A stretch of 64,000 nt of DNA from Butyricicoccus faecihominis (GCF_024462775.1 NZ_JANGCE010000016.1:1-64000); one strand, 5' to 3'; positions 41,723 to 50,480 are shown, numbered from the stretch's first letter. Made by a program: numbers and translations. The notes: generated from the sequence alone by a model not told the origin.

Positions 41723-42913
41723 ATGGCGAGATTTACATTACCGAGAGACCTGTATCACGGCAAAGACGCGCTGGAAGCGCTGAAGACGCTTTCCGGCAAA
41801 AAGGCGATCGTCGTAGTGGGCGGCGGCTCTATGAAGCGCTTTGGATTTCTGCAAAAGGTAGAGGATTACTTAAAAGAAGCCGGTATGGAAGTAAAGCTGT
41901 TTGAGGGCGTGGAGCCCGATCCTTCCGTGGAAACCGTGATGAAGGGCGCGGCCGCGATGCGCGCGTTCGAGCCGGATTGGATCGTTTCCATCGGCGGCGG
42001 CTCTCCGATCGACGCGGCCAAGGCCATGTGGGCGTTTTACGAGTATCCGGACGTAACGTTCGAGGATCTTTGCATCCCCTTCAACTTCCCGACGCTTCGC
42101 ACCAAGGCAAAGTTCTGCGCGATCTCGTCCACCTCCGGCACAGCGACCGAGGTGACCGCGTTCTCCGTCATCACCGATTACCAGAAGGGCATCAAGTACC
42201 CGCTGGCCGACTTTAATATCACGCCCGACGTTGCCATCGTCGATCCTTCGCTGGCCGAGACCATGCCCAAAAAGCTGACCGCGCACACCGGCATGGACGC
42301 AATGACGCACGCGATCGAAGCCTATGTATCCACGCTGCACTGTGATTTTACCGATCCGCTGGCGCTGCACGCCATCGAAATGGTGAGCGACGATCTAGTT
42401 GCCTCCTTTAACGGCGATATGGAAGCCAGAGACCGCATGCATAACGCACAGTGCTTGGCCGGTATGGCGTTCTCTAACGCGCTGCTCGGCATTGTGCATT
42501 CAATGGCGCACAAGACCGGCGCGGCCTACTCGGGCGGCCATATCGTGCACGGCTGCGCAAACGCGATGTACCTGCCCAAGGTGATCAAGTTCAACGCCAA
42601 GGAGCCCGCCGCGGCCGAACGCTATGCGAAGATCGCAAAGTTTTTAGGCCTTGCCGGTGGTTCGACGGATGAACTGGTGGACGCGCTGATCGCGCACCTG
42701 AAAAAGATGAATCAGGCGCTTGAAATTCCGTCCTGCATCCGCGATTATGAGGGCGGCATCATCGACGAGAAGGAATTTCTCGACAAGCTGCCCACCGTGG
42801 CGCAGCTCGCCGTGGACGATGCGTGCACCGGTTCCAACCCGCGCGGCATCGATGCGGAGCAGATGGCAAAGCTGCTCAAGTGCTGCTTCTACGATGAAGA
42901 AGTAGACTTCTAA
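41723..42913 (+). CDS. Iron-containing alcohol dehydrogenase
   Basis: The 396-residue group III dehydrogenase, probably for butanol/ethanol or 1,3-propanediol-type reactions, has the nucleotide motif IGGGSPIDAAKAMW (about residues 92-105), STSGTATEVTAFSVI, and metal ligands in GMDAMTHAIEAYVS and SMAHKTGAAYSGGHIVHGCANAMYLP. A CCCY-like C-terminal FYDEEVDF is unusual but minor. AGGAGTG precedes the ATG. AT-rich sequence upstream has TTGTGAAC and GTTAATTAAC motifs that could be Rex/NADH-responsive sites; this is weak. Confidence 0.93.
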   Translation: MARFTLPRDLYHGKDALEALKTLSGKKAIVVVGGGSMKRFGFLQKVEDYLKEAGMEVKLFEGVEPDPSVETVMKGAAAMRAFEPDWIVSIGGGSPIDAAKAMWAFYEYPDVTFEDLCIPFNFPTLRTKAKFCAISSTSGTATEVTAFSVITDYQKGIKYPLADFNITPDVAIVDPSLAETMPKKLTAHTGMDAMTHAIEAYVSTLHCDFTDPLALHAIEMVSDDLVASFNGDMEARDRMHNAQCLAGMAFSNALLGIVHSMAHKTGAAYSGGHIVHGCANAMYLPKVIKFNAKEPAAAERYAKIAKFLGLAGGSTDELVDALIAHLKKMNQALEIPSCIRDYEGGIIDEKEFLDKLPTVAQLAVDDACTGSNPRGIDAEQMAKLLKCCFYDEEVDF

Positions 42914-42929
42914 AGTTCAATAAATAGCC

Positions 42930-42964
42930 AAAGCGCTCCTCAAGTTTTTTGAGGAGCGCTTTTT
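42930..42964 (+). terminator. Intrinsic terminator after the dehydrogenase gene
   Basis: AAAGCGCTCCTCAA pairs with TTGAGGAGCGCTTT, followed by TT, 16 bp after the stop codon. Confidence 0.93.
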
Positions 42965-43035
42965 GGCAAACGGTTGGCGCGCACGAAGCAATATGTTAGA
43001 ATGGGCTTAGGAAAAAAACCAAAGGAGAAGCTTTG

Positions 43036-43386
43036 ATGAAAAAACGCTGTGTATTGGTAATGGCCTTAGGGCTGCTGCTCCTTTGCGCGGGCTGCACCAA
43101 GGAACAAAAGCAGAAAAGTGATGTGTTGACGCTGGACCGGGTGACCGAACTGGCTGAAAAGGGAAGCAACCTTTCGTGGGACGATTTCGCGGCATATGAA
43201 AGCGAAGAGATTGGCAGCGGGCTTTACATCCTGCATTATGCGATCGATGATGATTTCTACTTGCTGATCGGCGGCGGCAGTCAAACAGAGGCGCCCATGT
43301 ACATTCGTTTGGTGCGTACGAGCGATAATGAAAGCTACATCGATATCCGAACGGATGACGTGCAGGCATTTCTCAATGAAGCATAA
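43036..43386 (+). CDS. Small lipoprotein of unknown function
   Basis: 116 residues with lipobox LLCAGC (Cys at about residue 19) and a compact acidic outer domain. AAAGGAG precedes the ATG at 43036; a TTG one codon earlier is an unlikely start. No family is recognised. The MITE-like repeat begins five bases after its stop and may end the transcript. Confidence 0.75.
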   Translation: MKKRCVLVMALGLLLLCAGCTKEQKQKSDVLTLDRVTELAEKGSNLSWDDFAAYESEEIGSGLYILHYAIDDDFYLLIGGGSQTEAPMYIRLVRTSDNESYIDIRTDDVQAFLNEA

Positions 43387-43390
43387 CGCC

Positions 43391-43610
43391 AAAAGGGGCT
43401 GTAAAAAACTGTTGCAAAATAGAAGAGTACCCAAATGTCATTCTGAACGAAGTGAAGAATCTCGCGCGAACGCGCGTTCCCAGCGTAACTTCCGCGCGTT
43501 GGCACGAGATTCTTCGTCGCTTCGCTCCTCAGAATGACAAAATTGGTAGCATTCTTCGCTTTGCAACAGTTTTCTATTCATTTGTGAGAACTTATTTTAC
43601 AGCCCCTTTT
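43391..43610. repeat. MITE-like palindromic repeat, full copy
   Basis: 220 bp with 16-bp perfect terminal inverted repeats (AAAAGGGGCTGTAAAA at 43391-43406; TTTTACAGCCCCTTTT at 43595-43610). Subterminal ACTGTTGCAAA/TTTGCAACAGT repeats and a large imperfect core palindrome (GTCATTCTGAACGAAG...CTCAGAATGAC) lie inside. It encodes nothing. Related copies are at 1-54 and 38371-38410. No target duplication is obvious. Confidence 0.9.
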
Positions 43611-43629
43611 GTGTTTGACGACATAAAAT

Positions 43630-45057
43630 TTAGCAGTTGACCGGCTTTGTATAGTCAGCGGCATGGCCGGATCTTTGCGCGGCCACCCCTTCGGGCGTAT
43701 GGTTGTTCAGGTGGCGCACGATATACACGGAAAGCGCCGCCGCGGCGATAAAGGAAACGATATCCGCCACCGGCGCGGAGTAGAGCGTGCCATAAACGCC
43801 GAAAACGCGCGGCAGCAACAGCACGAGGGGCACGCTTAAAACAAAATCGCGCAGCAGGGAAAGGCCCATGGACAGCAGCGGCTTGCCCAGCGATTGCAGA
43901 AAGATGCTGATCGATTTTTGAATGCAGCACAGAACGATGGTGCACAGGTAAACGCGGAACGCCAGCACGGCGAATTCGTTATACAATCCATCCTCGCTGC
44001 CGAAAATGCCGATGATCTGCATCGGGAAGCATTCAAAACACAGCATGGCGACCGCGCCGACAATGATCTCGGCCGCCAGCATGGTGCGGAACAACTGCTT
44101 GACGCGCTTGCCGTAGCCCGCGCCGTAGTTATAGCCCACGATCGGCTGGCAACCCGCCGCGATGCCGACCACGATGGCGATCACGATTTGGAAGATCTTC
44201 ATCACAATACCTACCACGGTGAGCGGGATATCCGCGCCGTACTTGGACTGCGCGCCGTAAATGACCAGCATGTTGTTCATCGCCGCCATGATTATGACAA
44301 TGGAAATCTGCGTGAGCAGACTGCTGATGCCGAGGGGCAGGAAATGCCCCATCATACGGCCGGAGGGACGGAAGCTGGATCTTTTCAGCCGGAACGCCTT
44401 GGTGTGGCGCAAATAGTAGACCGCCAGCAACGCGGAAACGATCTGCCCCGCGACCGTGGCAAGCGCCGCGCCCCGCATGCCCCAATGCAATACGAAAATA
44501 GCGATCGGGTCCAAAACGACGTTGATTAAACAGCCCGCCAACGTGGACAGCATGGCAAAGCGCGGGCTGCCATCCGAACGGATGAGCGAGTTCATGGCAT
44601 TGCCGAACATGAAAAAGGGAATGCCGATTAAAATATAATCGTAGTACTCGCTTGCATAGGCAAGATTGTTTTCTGTGGCGCCGAAGCTTTGCAGCACGCC
44701 CTGCTTGCAAACAGCCAGCAACACCGTGAGCAGCACACTGGCCGCGACGATAACGACCACCGCGTTGCCCGCGCATTTATGCGCGCCCTCCGCGTCCTGC
44801 CTGCCTTGGCAGATGCTGAGAAAGGCCGCGCAGCCGTCGCCCACCAGCAGGGCAAGCGCCAGCGCGATGACCGTGACCGGGAAAACGACGTTGGTAGCGC
44901 CGTTGCCCAGATAGCCCACGCCCCAGCCGATGAAGATCTGATCGACGATGTTGTAAAGCGACGAGACCAGCAGCGACAGAATGCAGGGAATGGAAAACCG
45001 AAGCATTAGCTTGCCGATCCGTTCGGTTGCCAAATAGCCATTGGTATTTTGATTCAT
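43630..45057 (-). CDS. MATE-family multidrug efflux transporter
   Basis: 475 residues with 12 predicted membrane helices in two halves, as in MATE (NorM/MepA-like) cation-coupled exporters. The N-terminal half has the LYNIVDQIFIGWGVGYLGNGATNVVFPV segment and the second half the GIAAGCQPIVGYNYGAGYGKRVKQL signature. The divergent LysR gene (45196) shares its 138-bp upstream region and may control it. A GC-rich hairpin (about 45073-45094) lies in the leader. Confidence 0.92.
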   Translation of the reverse strand: MNQNTNGYLATERIGKLMLRFSIPCILSLLVSSLYNIVDQIFIGWGVGYLGNGATNVVFPVTVIALALALLVGDGCAAFLSICQGRQDAEGAHKCAGNAVVVIVAASVLLTVLLAVCKQGVLQSFGATENNLAYASEYYDYILIGIPFFMFGNAMNSLIRSDGSPRFAMLSTLAGCLINVVLDPIAIFVLHWGMRGAALATVAGQIVSALLAVYYLRHTKAFRLKRSSFRPSGRMMGHFLPLGISSLLTQISIVIIMAAMNNMLVIYGAQSKYGADIPLTVVGIVMKIFQIVIAIVVGIAAGCQPIVGYNYGAGYGKRVKQLFRTMLAAEIIVGAVAMLCFECFPMQIIGIFGSEDGLYNEFAVLAFRVYLCTIVLCCIQKSISIFLQSLGKPLLSMGLSLLRDFVLSVPLVLLLPRVFGVYGTLYSAPVADIVSFIAAAALSVYIVRHLNNHTPEGVAAQRSGHAADYTKPVNC

Positions 45058-45150
45058 TTGTACCTCCTAAAAGTGCCGGGCATAGCGCCCGGGCGATATC
45101 CTCTCTTCTATATTTTACCGCGCTTTTTCTTGCAAGGGAAATTCAAATGC

Positions 45151-45182
45151 GTTATCATTAATAAAGAAAATAAATTAATAAC
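45151..45182. promoter_or_regulatory. Dyad in the LysR/MATE divergent region
   Basis: GTTATCATTAAT and ATTAATAAC form an inverted repeat around an A-rich centre, 14 bp before the LysR start. LysR regulators usually bind such dyads in divergent promoters, so it is a candidate autoregulatory site. Confidence 0.5.
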
Positions 45183-45195
45183 AGGAGGGCCGACA

Positions 45196-46080
45196 ATGAA
45201 TACCGTTCAGTTGGAATGCTTTTTGGCCGTGGCCGAGCATTTGAATTTTGCGCGCGCAGCGGAAGCGCTGCATATCACACAGCCTGCTGTGACGCACCAG
45301 ATCCGTTCGCTGGAAAGCGAGCTGGGAGCCGAACTTTTCCACCGCACGACCCGCAGCGTCGAACTGACGGAAGAGGGGTATCTGTTCATTGGCGACGCCA
45401 GAAGCATTCTGGGCATATCGCAGGCGGCGAGAATGCGGCTGAGGCACCGGTCCGAAAAAGAGACGCTGCCTTTTATCCTCGGTTGCCGTACGCCGGGGGA
45501 AACGCGGTTTTTACCCGCGGTATTGCGGCGGCTGATGCGGGCGTATCCCAACCTGCACCCGGTGCTGAAAAATGATCCCGTATCGGTCATGCGCAGCCAT
45601 TTGGAGGACGGTTCGGTGGATGCGGTGCTGGGCTGGAAGGAAAAGAACGCCGCGTGCCGTTTTAGCGAATTAGCCCGGGCCGAAGCGGCGCTGGTCGTAT
45701 CGCCGGAGCACCCGCTCGCGGAACGTGCGCAAGCCACGTTTGCGGATATCCATGAAGGTTGCGTGATCCTGTTCGATCCGCGCCGCAATCCGCAGGCCAT
45801 GTCCGCTTTGCAGCACGAAGCCGCCGGGGCGCGTCCCGCTTCGCAGGTCTACTTTTGCGAGGATAATGAGTGCGCCATGACGTTGGTAAAGGCGGGCGTT
45901 GGATGCACGCTCCTGCCCGATCTGCCGCAGCTGCGCGATCCCGCGCTGCGTTATATTCCGTTTGAAAAGAAAAACCCGGTCTCCTTTGGCGTATATTACA
46001 AAAGCTTGGGACAGCACCCGGCGCTTAAATCGTTTATCGAATTCGCCCGCGAAGCGCTCGCGCCGGGCGGAAAAATCTAA
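45196..46080 (+). CDS. LysR-family transcriptional regulator
   Basis: 294 residues with the N-terminal winged helix-turn-helix (MNTVQLECFLAVAEHLNFARAAEALHITQPAVTHQIRSLESELGAELF) and a periplasmic-binding-type effector domain (about 90-290). AGGAGGG precedes the internal ATG; the 49 codons before it cover the divergent promoter. The effector is unknown. The neighbour is the MATE gene. Confidence 0.93.
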   Translation: MNTVQLECFLAVAEHLNFARAAEALHITQPAVTHQIRSLESELGAELFHRTTRSVELTEEGYLFIGDARSILGISQAARMRLRHRSEKETLPFILGCRTPGETRFLPAVLRRLMRAYPNLHPVLKNDPVSVMRSHLEDGSVDAVLGWKEKNAACRFSELARAEAALVVSPEHPLAERAQATFADIHEGCVILFDPRRNPQAMSALQHEAAGARPASQVYFCEDNECAMTLVKAGVGCTLLPDLPQLRDPALRYIPFEKKNPVSFGVYYKSLGQHPALKSFIEFAREALAPGGKI

Positions 46081-46313
46081 TATAAATATAATTACTATGG
46101 TAAAATTTATTATATCGGACATTTCAATGCTGGTACTACTATAATAACAGTACTTAAATGTTCTATGACTAATAAACATTCCTTATAATTTGTAACCTAT
46201 TTTTTGTAATGTTACGCACTATTCTTTTGGGTGGTGTTGCGCATAATTGTCATCCACTACTAACCAAAGGTCATTGTATACAGAGAGACAGATTATGTTG
46301 CACCTAACAAAAT

Positions 46314-46350
46314 AACACCACTGGCACTGCTGCACCGGTGGTGTTGTTTA
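46314..46350 (-). terminator. Terminator at the end of the second island
   Basis: AACACCACTGG and CCGGTGGTGTT pair; the minus-strand 3' side reads ATTTTGTT. It lies 29 bp after the stop of 46379-47026. The rest of the 298-bp gap after the LysR gene shows no gene. Confidence 0.75.
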
Positions 46351-46378
46351 TGAGATGGATCGAACTTTTGTGTTTTTA

Positions 46379-47026
46379 CTATATGCTAATAGTTTGCTTT
46401 CTTGCATCTAAAATTTTAAGCAATATCAAATTTAAACAATATCCAATTACTGTGCCGCATATCCAGAGCATTATTTGATCCAGAAACAGTCCACCGGAGT
46501 GGGATAAAAATCTTAATACAGCAATAATTATTGAACCGACTATAGCAACTATTAAGAAATTTTTCAGTTTAGATAGGTATTGAAAATTTTTAGATAATAA
46601 AAAACTCGGTAAAATAAAAATAATTACATTTTTAATTATATTTGAGCTAAGTTCTTGGTTTGTAAACCAAGAAAGAATGATTTTGCCAGGTTGAAGATTA
46701 ATATAGTACATTGCATACTGAGAGAACGATAGTTCAGAACTATTTACTCTCAGAGTTACGGCAGATGCATCTGTAAATAACTGATCAAAGACAAACATAA
46801 AACTGATAACGATCCATATAATAATGGAAACTTTTTTTAGTTTATCATTATAAATATCTTTATCGGCTATATACATCAACATATTTGTTGCCAGAAGCAC
46901 TATAATTAGCAAGCAAAAACCGAATATTGAAAAGAAGAAGGTAGGCAAAATTGACAAATAGCAGATATAACAGGCTACTGCAATAAAAGCAGTTGTCCAA
47001 ATTCCTTGTAATAATTTTTTTATCAT
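46379..47026 (-). CDS. VanZ-like membrane protein (weak)
   Basis: 215 residues with five to six membrane helices. The C-terminal part, NVIIFILPSFLLS...RFLSHSGGLFLDQIMLWICGTVIGY, follows the layout of VanZ proteins (N-x-x-x-F-x-P, then a D-x-I-x-N-x-x-G helix), but the key Asn and Gly are altered (LWICGTVIG). The internal ATG MIKKLLQG is chosen because the first 41 codons overlap the upstream gene in another frame. Probably last gene of the transcript starting at 48410. Confidence 0.6.
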   Translation of the reverse strand: MIKKLLQGIWTTAFIAVACYICYLSILPTFFFSIFGFCLLIIVLLATNMLMYIADKDIYNDKLKKVSIIIWIVISFMFVFDQLFTDASAVTLRVNSSELSFSQYAMYYINLQPGKIILSWFTNQELSSNIIKNVIIFILPSFLLSKNFQYLSKLKNFLIVAIVGSIIIAVLRFLSHSGGLFLDQIMLWICGTVIGYCLNLILLKILDARKQTISI

Positions 47027-47039
47027 TAATATATCTTGA

Positions 47040-47627
47040 TTATGAGACGGTGAGAGTTCCACTGGTATAGCAACCATCTTTGGCCTTTTCCAAAGCCACA
47101 AAATACCGATCAGATTTATTGACACTGAAACTGCCAGTTGACGATCCATCTCTCTTGCTCTTAAAGGAGCCGACCGTAGAACTTCCCAGCAGAGTTCTCT
47201 TATACAATGTTGTTGTAAAAGTAGAAGAGGTCATAAGATCGGTTTCGGTTGTGCTAGCATTGGTGGAAATAGAGATTTTGCTTACATTGGTGAAGTTTTT
47301 ATTTGAGTATGTATAATAAGAAAAATTAAAACTTCCAACATATTTGCCATCGCTACTTAAATCCCAGATTGACGAGTAGGATGGTATATCACTAGATCTC
47401 GCTTTGCTATCTGCTGTCATGTAATCATCTATTTCTAACTGATTATCTGACGGGTTATAGTCGCCATAACTTATATCAAGCAATTTTTCTTTTGATACGT
47501 TGGATATCGTGTCGTCTCTAGTCGCCTCGGAAAGCACAACAGGGTTTTCCGATTCAAGTGCAGATGCAAAGCATGTGAAAGCAAATAACATACAGGCGAC
47601 TAAAGTTAGGCTTGATAATTTTTTCAT
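47040..47627 (-). CDS. Secreted protein of unknown function
   Basis: 195 residues with a signal peptide (KKLSSLTLVACMLFAFTCFASA, cleavage near residue 23). The mature chain is Ser/Thr/Tyr-rich with alternating polar/hydrophobic residues (VSKISISTNASTTETDLMTS; SFKSKRDGSSTGSFSV), consistent with a beta-sandwich. It lies 18 bp after the TraX-like gene and 13 bp before the VanZ-like gene. No family recognised. Confidence 0.7.
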   Translation of the reverse strand: MKKLSSLTLVACMLFAFTCFASALESENPVVLSEATRDDTISNVSKEKLLDISYGDYNPSDNQLEIDDYMTADSKARSSDIPSYSSIWDLSSDGKYVGSFNFSYYTYSNKNFTNVSKISISTNASTTETDLMTSSTFTTTLYKRTLLGSSTVGSFKSKRDGSSTGSFSVNKSDRYFVALEKAKDGCYTSGTLTVS

Positions 47628-47645
47628 TTTAAAATCCCTTCAATC

Positions 47646-48410
47646 TTAAAAGATTTTTGTTTTTAATAGCTGTGCAATCCAAAATAGAATTAGTAAATGT
47701 ACAGGATAAAAGATGTAACAAGCTATCTGGAAAAAACGACTGGGCTTTTGAGCAGTTTGTGTGATACTTTGTAAAATTGGAATAGTAAAAAAGTAGGATA
47801 GACAATAAACGAAAGTATCGTTTATAAGATTAGGTGATACCGCTTTAAATCCCAGTATATAAAATTCGCATATAGCATGAATTAACCTATAGCAAGATAT
47901 AAAAAAGGGTACTATATAAATTGCCTGTTTTTTTTGGTGGAAACAATAATACAAAAAAGTAACTCCGATACCGATAACGCCCCAATCGGATAGAGCAGTA
48001 ACGAGAGCGAATACTATAACAATGAAAAAGTAATTGATCTTGTTTGTAGTTTTGCCTAACAACCCCAGCATTAGCAATGAACAAAACAATGTAAAAAGAA
48101 CATTGTTGAAAATAGATGTCCAATCTAATCCTAATGGATATGTCAATACCGCATTAGAGGCAAGATGAAACGGTATTATAGATATTAACCAAAACAACGC
48201 TAAGCGAAGCAGATATCGGTTAAAATTTCTGGTTCGATAAAATCCCTCCACCAAAAGATAGGCGAACAACGGAAAGGCTAAACCACCAATAAACTCGCCG
48301 CTCGATACAATCCATTTTGGTAGCACTGTAGAAAAAACGCTTGCAGTGTGATCAATGATCATACTAATCAGTGCGATTCCCTTGACTTGAGTGGTCGTAA
48401 GCTTTATCAT
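47646..48410 (-). CDS. TraX-family membrane protein
   Basis: 254 residues with about eight helices. The N-terminal KGIALISMIIDHTASVF, the following GGLAFPLFAYLLVEGFYRTRNFNRYLLRL and the DWGVIGIGVTFLYY segments are hallmarks of the TraX family, named for F-pilin acetylation but related to acyltransferase-3 proteins and common in Firmicutes. The likely role is acyl transfer across the membrane, substrate unknown. The ribosome binding site is poor. Confidence 0.85.
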   Translation of the reverse strand: MIKLTTTQVKGIALISMIIDHTASVFSTVLPKWIVSSGEFIGGLAFPLFAYLLVEGFYRTRNFNRYLLRLALFWLISIIPFHLASNAVLTYPLGLDWTSIFNNVLFTLFCSLLMLGLLGKTTNKINYFFIVIVFALVTALSDWGVIGIGVTFLYYCFHQKKQAIYIVPFFISCYRLIHAICEFYILGFKAVSPNLINDTFVYCLSYFFTIPILQSITQTAQKPSRFFQIACYIFYPVHLLILFWIAQLLKTKIF

Positions 48411-48425
48411 CAGCTGAGTTTATCC

Positions 48426-48451
48426 AAAGGCGCTACATTTGTAGCGCCTTT
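48426..48451 (-). terminator. Terminator after the SH3-domain gene
   Basis: AAAGGCGCTACA and TGTAGCGCCTTT form a 12-bp stem with a minimal loop, 23 bp after the stop. On the minus strand the T-run is short, so readthrough into the TraX-like gene is possible. Confidence 0.8.
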
Positions 48452-48473
48452 GTAGTCTATGAGATTAGTTTTA

Positions 48474-48887
48474 TCAGGCTTCCTGAATATAATCTGAGGA
48501 TACATAACAATAGACACCGTCATACTTAAACTTGGCCCAGCCATTATCAATAGACTTTACTTTTATGATATCACCTCTCTGGAGTGTACCAACAATTTTG
48601 TAATTTGTTCCCGCTCCAGATCTAACATTAACGTCACTACCGGTCACTTCGTATTTCTTCGTGAGCAACCATCGAGGTTCAATACTACTATCAGCAGTAT
48701 CCGTGTTCTCGCTAACAACAAAATCAAACTTGCTATTATCAGTATTTGCTACGTTGCTTTCTGCAATATATGCAGCAGGCGATTCAGCCTCATTGGTAGG
48801 TAGTGCTTCATTTGCGGCAAAGGCCGTGGGAACAAGAAGAGAGGTCCCCAATGCAATAGCGCCTAGTCGTACAATGTTTTTGTTCAT
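48474..48887 (-). CDS. Secreted bacterial SH3-domain protein
   Basis: 137 residues: signal peptide (cleavage near AFA-ANE), an acidic spacer, and from about residue 72 a single bacterial SH3 domain (KYEVTGSDVNVRSGAGTNYKIVGTLQRGDIIKVKSIDNGWAKFKYDGVYCYVSSDYI), the type that binds cell-wall peptides. There is no catalytic domain. A BlaI-type dyad lies 26 bp upstream of the start (48913-48939), so it is probably repressed by the neighbouring BlaI-like regulator. Confidence 0.88.
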   Translation of the reverse strand: MNKNIVRLGAIALGTSLLVPTAFAANEALPTNEAESPAAYIAESNVANTDNSKFDFVVSENTDTADSSIEPRWLLTKKYEVTGSDVNVRSGAGTNYKIVGTLQRGDIIKVKSIDNGWAKFKYDGVYCYVSSDYIQEA

Positions 48888-48912
48888 AGTTTTTCTCCTT
48901 TTATTTTTATAT

Positions 48913-48939
48913 ATCTAATATACTTTTTATACATTAGAT
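48913..48939 (-). promoter_or_regulatory. Candidate BlaI-type operator of the SH3 gene
   Basis: ATCTAATATAC-TTTTT-ATACATTAGAT is a 27-bp dyad with ATCTAAT/ATTAGAT ends. It shares ATCTAATATA and its overall length with the dyad upstream of the BlaI-like gene (50892-50918). Position just before the ribosome binding site fits repression. Confidence 0.75.
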
Positions 48940-49047
48940 ATACTTATTATAACGCCAATTTCGTGAATGTCAACTCTTATTTTATAGAAGCAATAAATTA
49001 ACGCTCGAGATATTATCATCTCGAGCGTTAATTTTAGATATTCTAAA

Positions 49048-49299
49048 TTATATATCGATCCAACTTGAATCGACCCAATACCCCATAGTCCTATTCCAGC
49101 GTCTATACTGCTGTTTTCCATTGTGAACTCTATATTTTGTTATAATAACATCGGCACGTGTTTGAATATCGTTATTTTCCTCATAACATACACGCACAGA
49201 ATTGGAGATATCTATAGCGGTCGCTTGCGGGATAAAGATAAGGTTCCCCATCATAACACCTAATAACAAAATAAGAACTTTTTTTTTCAAAATCATCAT
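49048..49299 (-). CDS. Small secreted protein coupled to blaR1
   Basis: 83 residues with a signal peptide (KKKVLILLLGVMMGNLIFIPQATA) and a 55-residue mature part ending in a Trp/Arg-rich YRRWNRTMGYWVDSSWIDI. The ATG overlaps the blaR1-like stop (ATGA) and AAAGGAG is immediately upstream; a second ATG follows directly. No family is recognised. Co-translation with the sensor suggests a secreted ligand, inhibitor or wall-active peptide. Confidence 0.7.
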   Translation of the reverse strand: MMILKKKVLILLLGVMMGNLIFIPQATAIDISNSVRVCYEENNDIQTRADVIITKYRVHNGKQQYRRWNRTMGYWVDSSWIDI

Positions 49300-50480
49300 G
49301 CTCCTTTATGTACTACTTTAAAACCTTGGTTTATCATATCATATATGATATTCAAATTATCTGTCTTGGCATGGTCGTTTCCATCAAGCTCTGAAAAAAT
49401 ACTATACGTTCCATCCTCATTATCAACGAGAAAAGTATTGCTTGGAGTCATTTCATTTTCTTCTGAAATTTCATTATCCGGTGGTGTAAAGCTCGATTGT
49501 ATCTGAAATGAGTATGACAGCAAAATTATTAAACTTAATACAGTGATACCGCTCAAATGCGAGAATCTAGACTTTTGGCCTTTTGATTGACTTGCAGCAA
49601 CAATTTTAAATCTTTCTAAGATTTCTGCTTGATTATTCCGGTTAAATAGTTGTGTTGCGACGAGCTCCAATGGTTGCTTATAATTACCGTCAGCATACTG
49701 CATTGTATTAACGATAGTTTGTAAATATTGTGCTGTTTCGCTTTTGCTCAAGCCTTCAGTTACTGATAAATCACATTTTATTTCTAATGCTTGATCTAAA
49801 TCTCTTTTGAGTAAACCTACTATTGGATTCCACCAAAAAAGATTGCAAAATAATTGTATTAATAGTTTTACAATAATATCTCGGTTTTGAAAGTGTGTAT
49901 ATTCATGTAATATAATAAAATGCAGCTCGGAATCGGAATAGTGAAATCTAGGTAGAAGTATAGTCTTTTTTAAAATGCCAATGCCCATAGGAATAGTTAT
50001 ACTTGGATTTCTACACACAGTTACTTTTAGCTTTCTGTTAAATTGTTGAGCAATTTGTGAAAGTGTGTCAAAGTCTCGCTTGCTATAGTTATTATTACAA
50101 GATAATAGTCTTTTCTTTGCGTGCAAATATTGGTTTATCCATCTCACAGAAGAAAATACGCTTCCAAATACCCATATAAAAAGAAAAATATGGGCTATAG
50201 GTATATCAAAACCTAATATACTAACACTATCTTGAAATAGCATTTTACAAAGTCTATTGACTCCCCATGAGATTTCTACAATTCTTGTAAAAGGCAGCTC
50301 AATGGGTATTAGTAGCCGAACGGTGCAGAACCAATATAATGCTAATAGTGTTGAAATACCAAAACTTTTTATTAAGAGTCGTTTTTTTCGACTAATATAT
50401 AACAAAATAATGATAAGGCTGCTCCAAATAACTGCCATTAAAAATGAGAAATATGTTAGTGTCACTTTGTCTCCTTGCAC
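49296..50480 (-). CDS. BlaR1/MecR1-type membrane metalloprotease without a penicillin-binding domain
   Basis: 394 residues: four membrane helices with the M56 peptidase domain between helices 3 and 4. The zinc motif is HEYTH in FIILHEYTHFQNRD (about residue 197), followed by WWNPIVGLLKRDLDQALEIKCD, typical of BlaR1. After the last helix (about residues 308-326) only about 65 external residues remain, whereas BlaR1 has about 250 forming the beta-lactam sensor. It should cleave the BlaI partner on an unknown cue. It overlaps the repressor stop by one base. Confidence 0.88.
   Translation of the reverse strand: MQGDKVTLTYFSFLMAVIWSSLIIILLYISRKKRLLIKSFGISTLLALYWFCTVRLLIPIELPFTRIVEISWGVNRLCKMLFQDSVSILGFDIPIAHIFLFIWVFGSVFSSVRWINQYLHAKKRLLSCNNNYSKRDFDTLSQIAQQFNRKLKVTVCRNPSITIPMGIGILKKTILLPRFHYSDSELHFIILHEYTHFQNRDIIVKLLIQLFCNLFWWNPIVGLLKRDLDQALEIKCDLSVTEGLSKSETAQYLQTIVNTMQYADGNYKQPLELVATQLFNRNNQAEILERFKIVAASQSKGQKSRFSHLSGITVLSLIILLSYSFQIQSSFTPPDNEISEENEMTPSNTFLVDNEDGTYSIFSELDGNDHAKTDNLNIIYDMINQGFKVVHKGA

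Noticed and set aside
46200-46250. GTTACGCA/GTTGCGCA direct repeats as another LytTR site
   Set aside because: The repeats are 25 bp apart and differ from the CCAGTTATTGCA box, and no -10 box lies at the expected distance.
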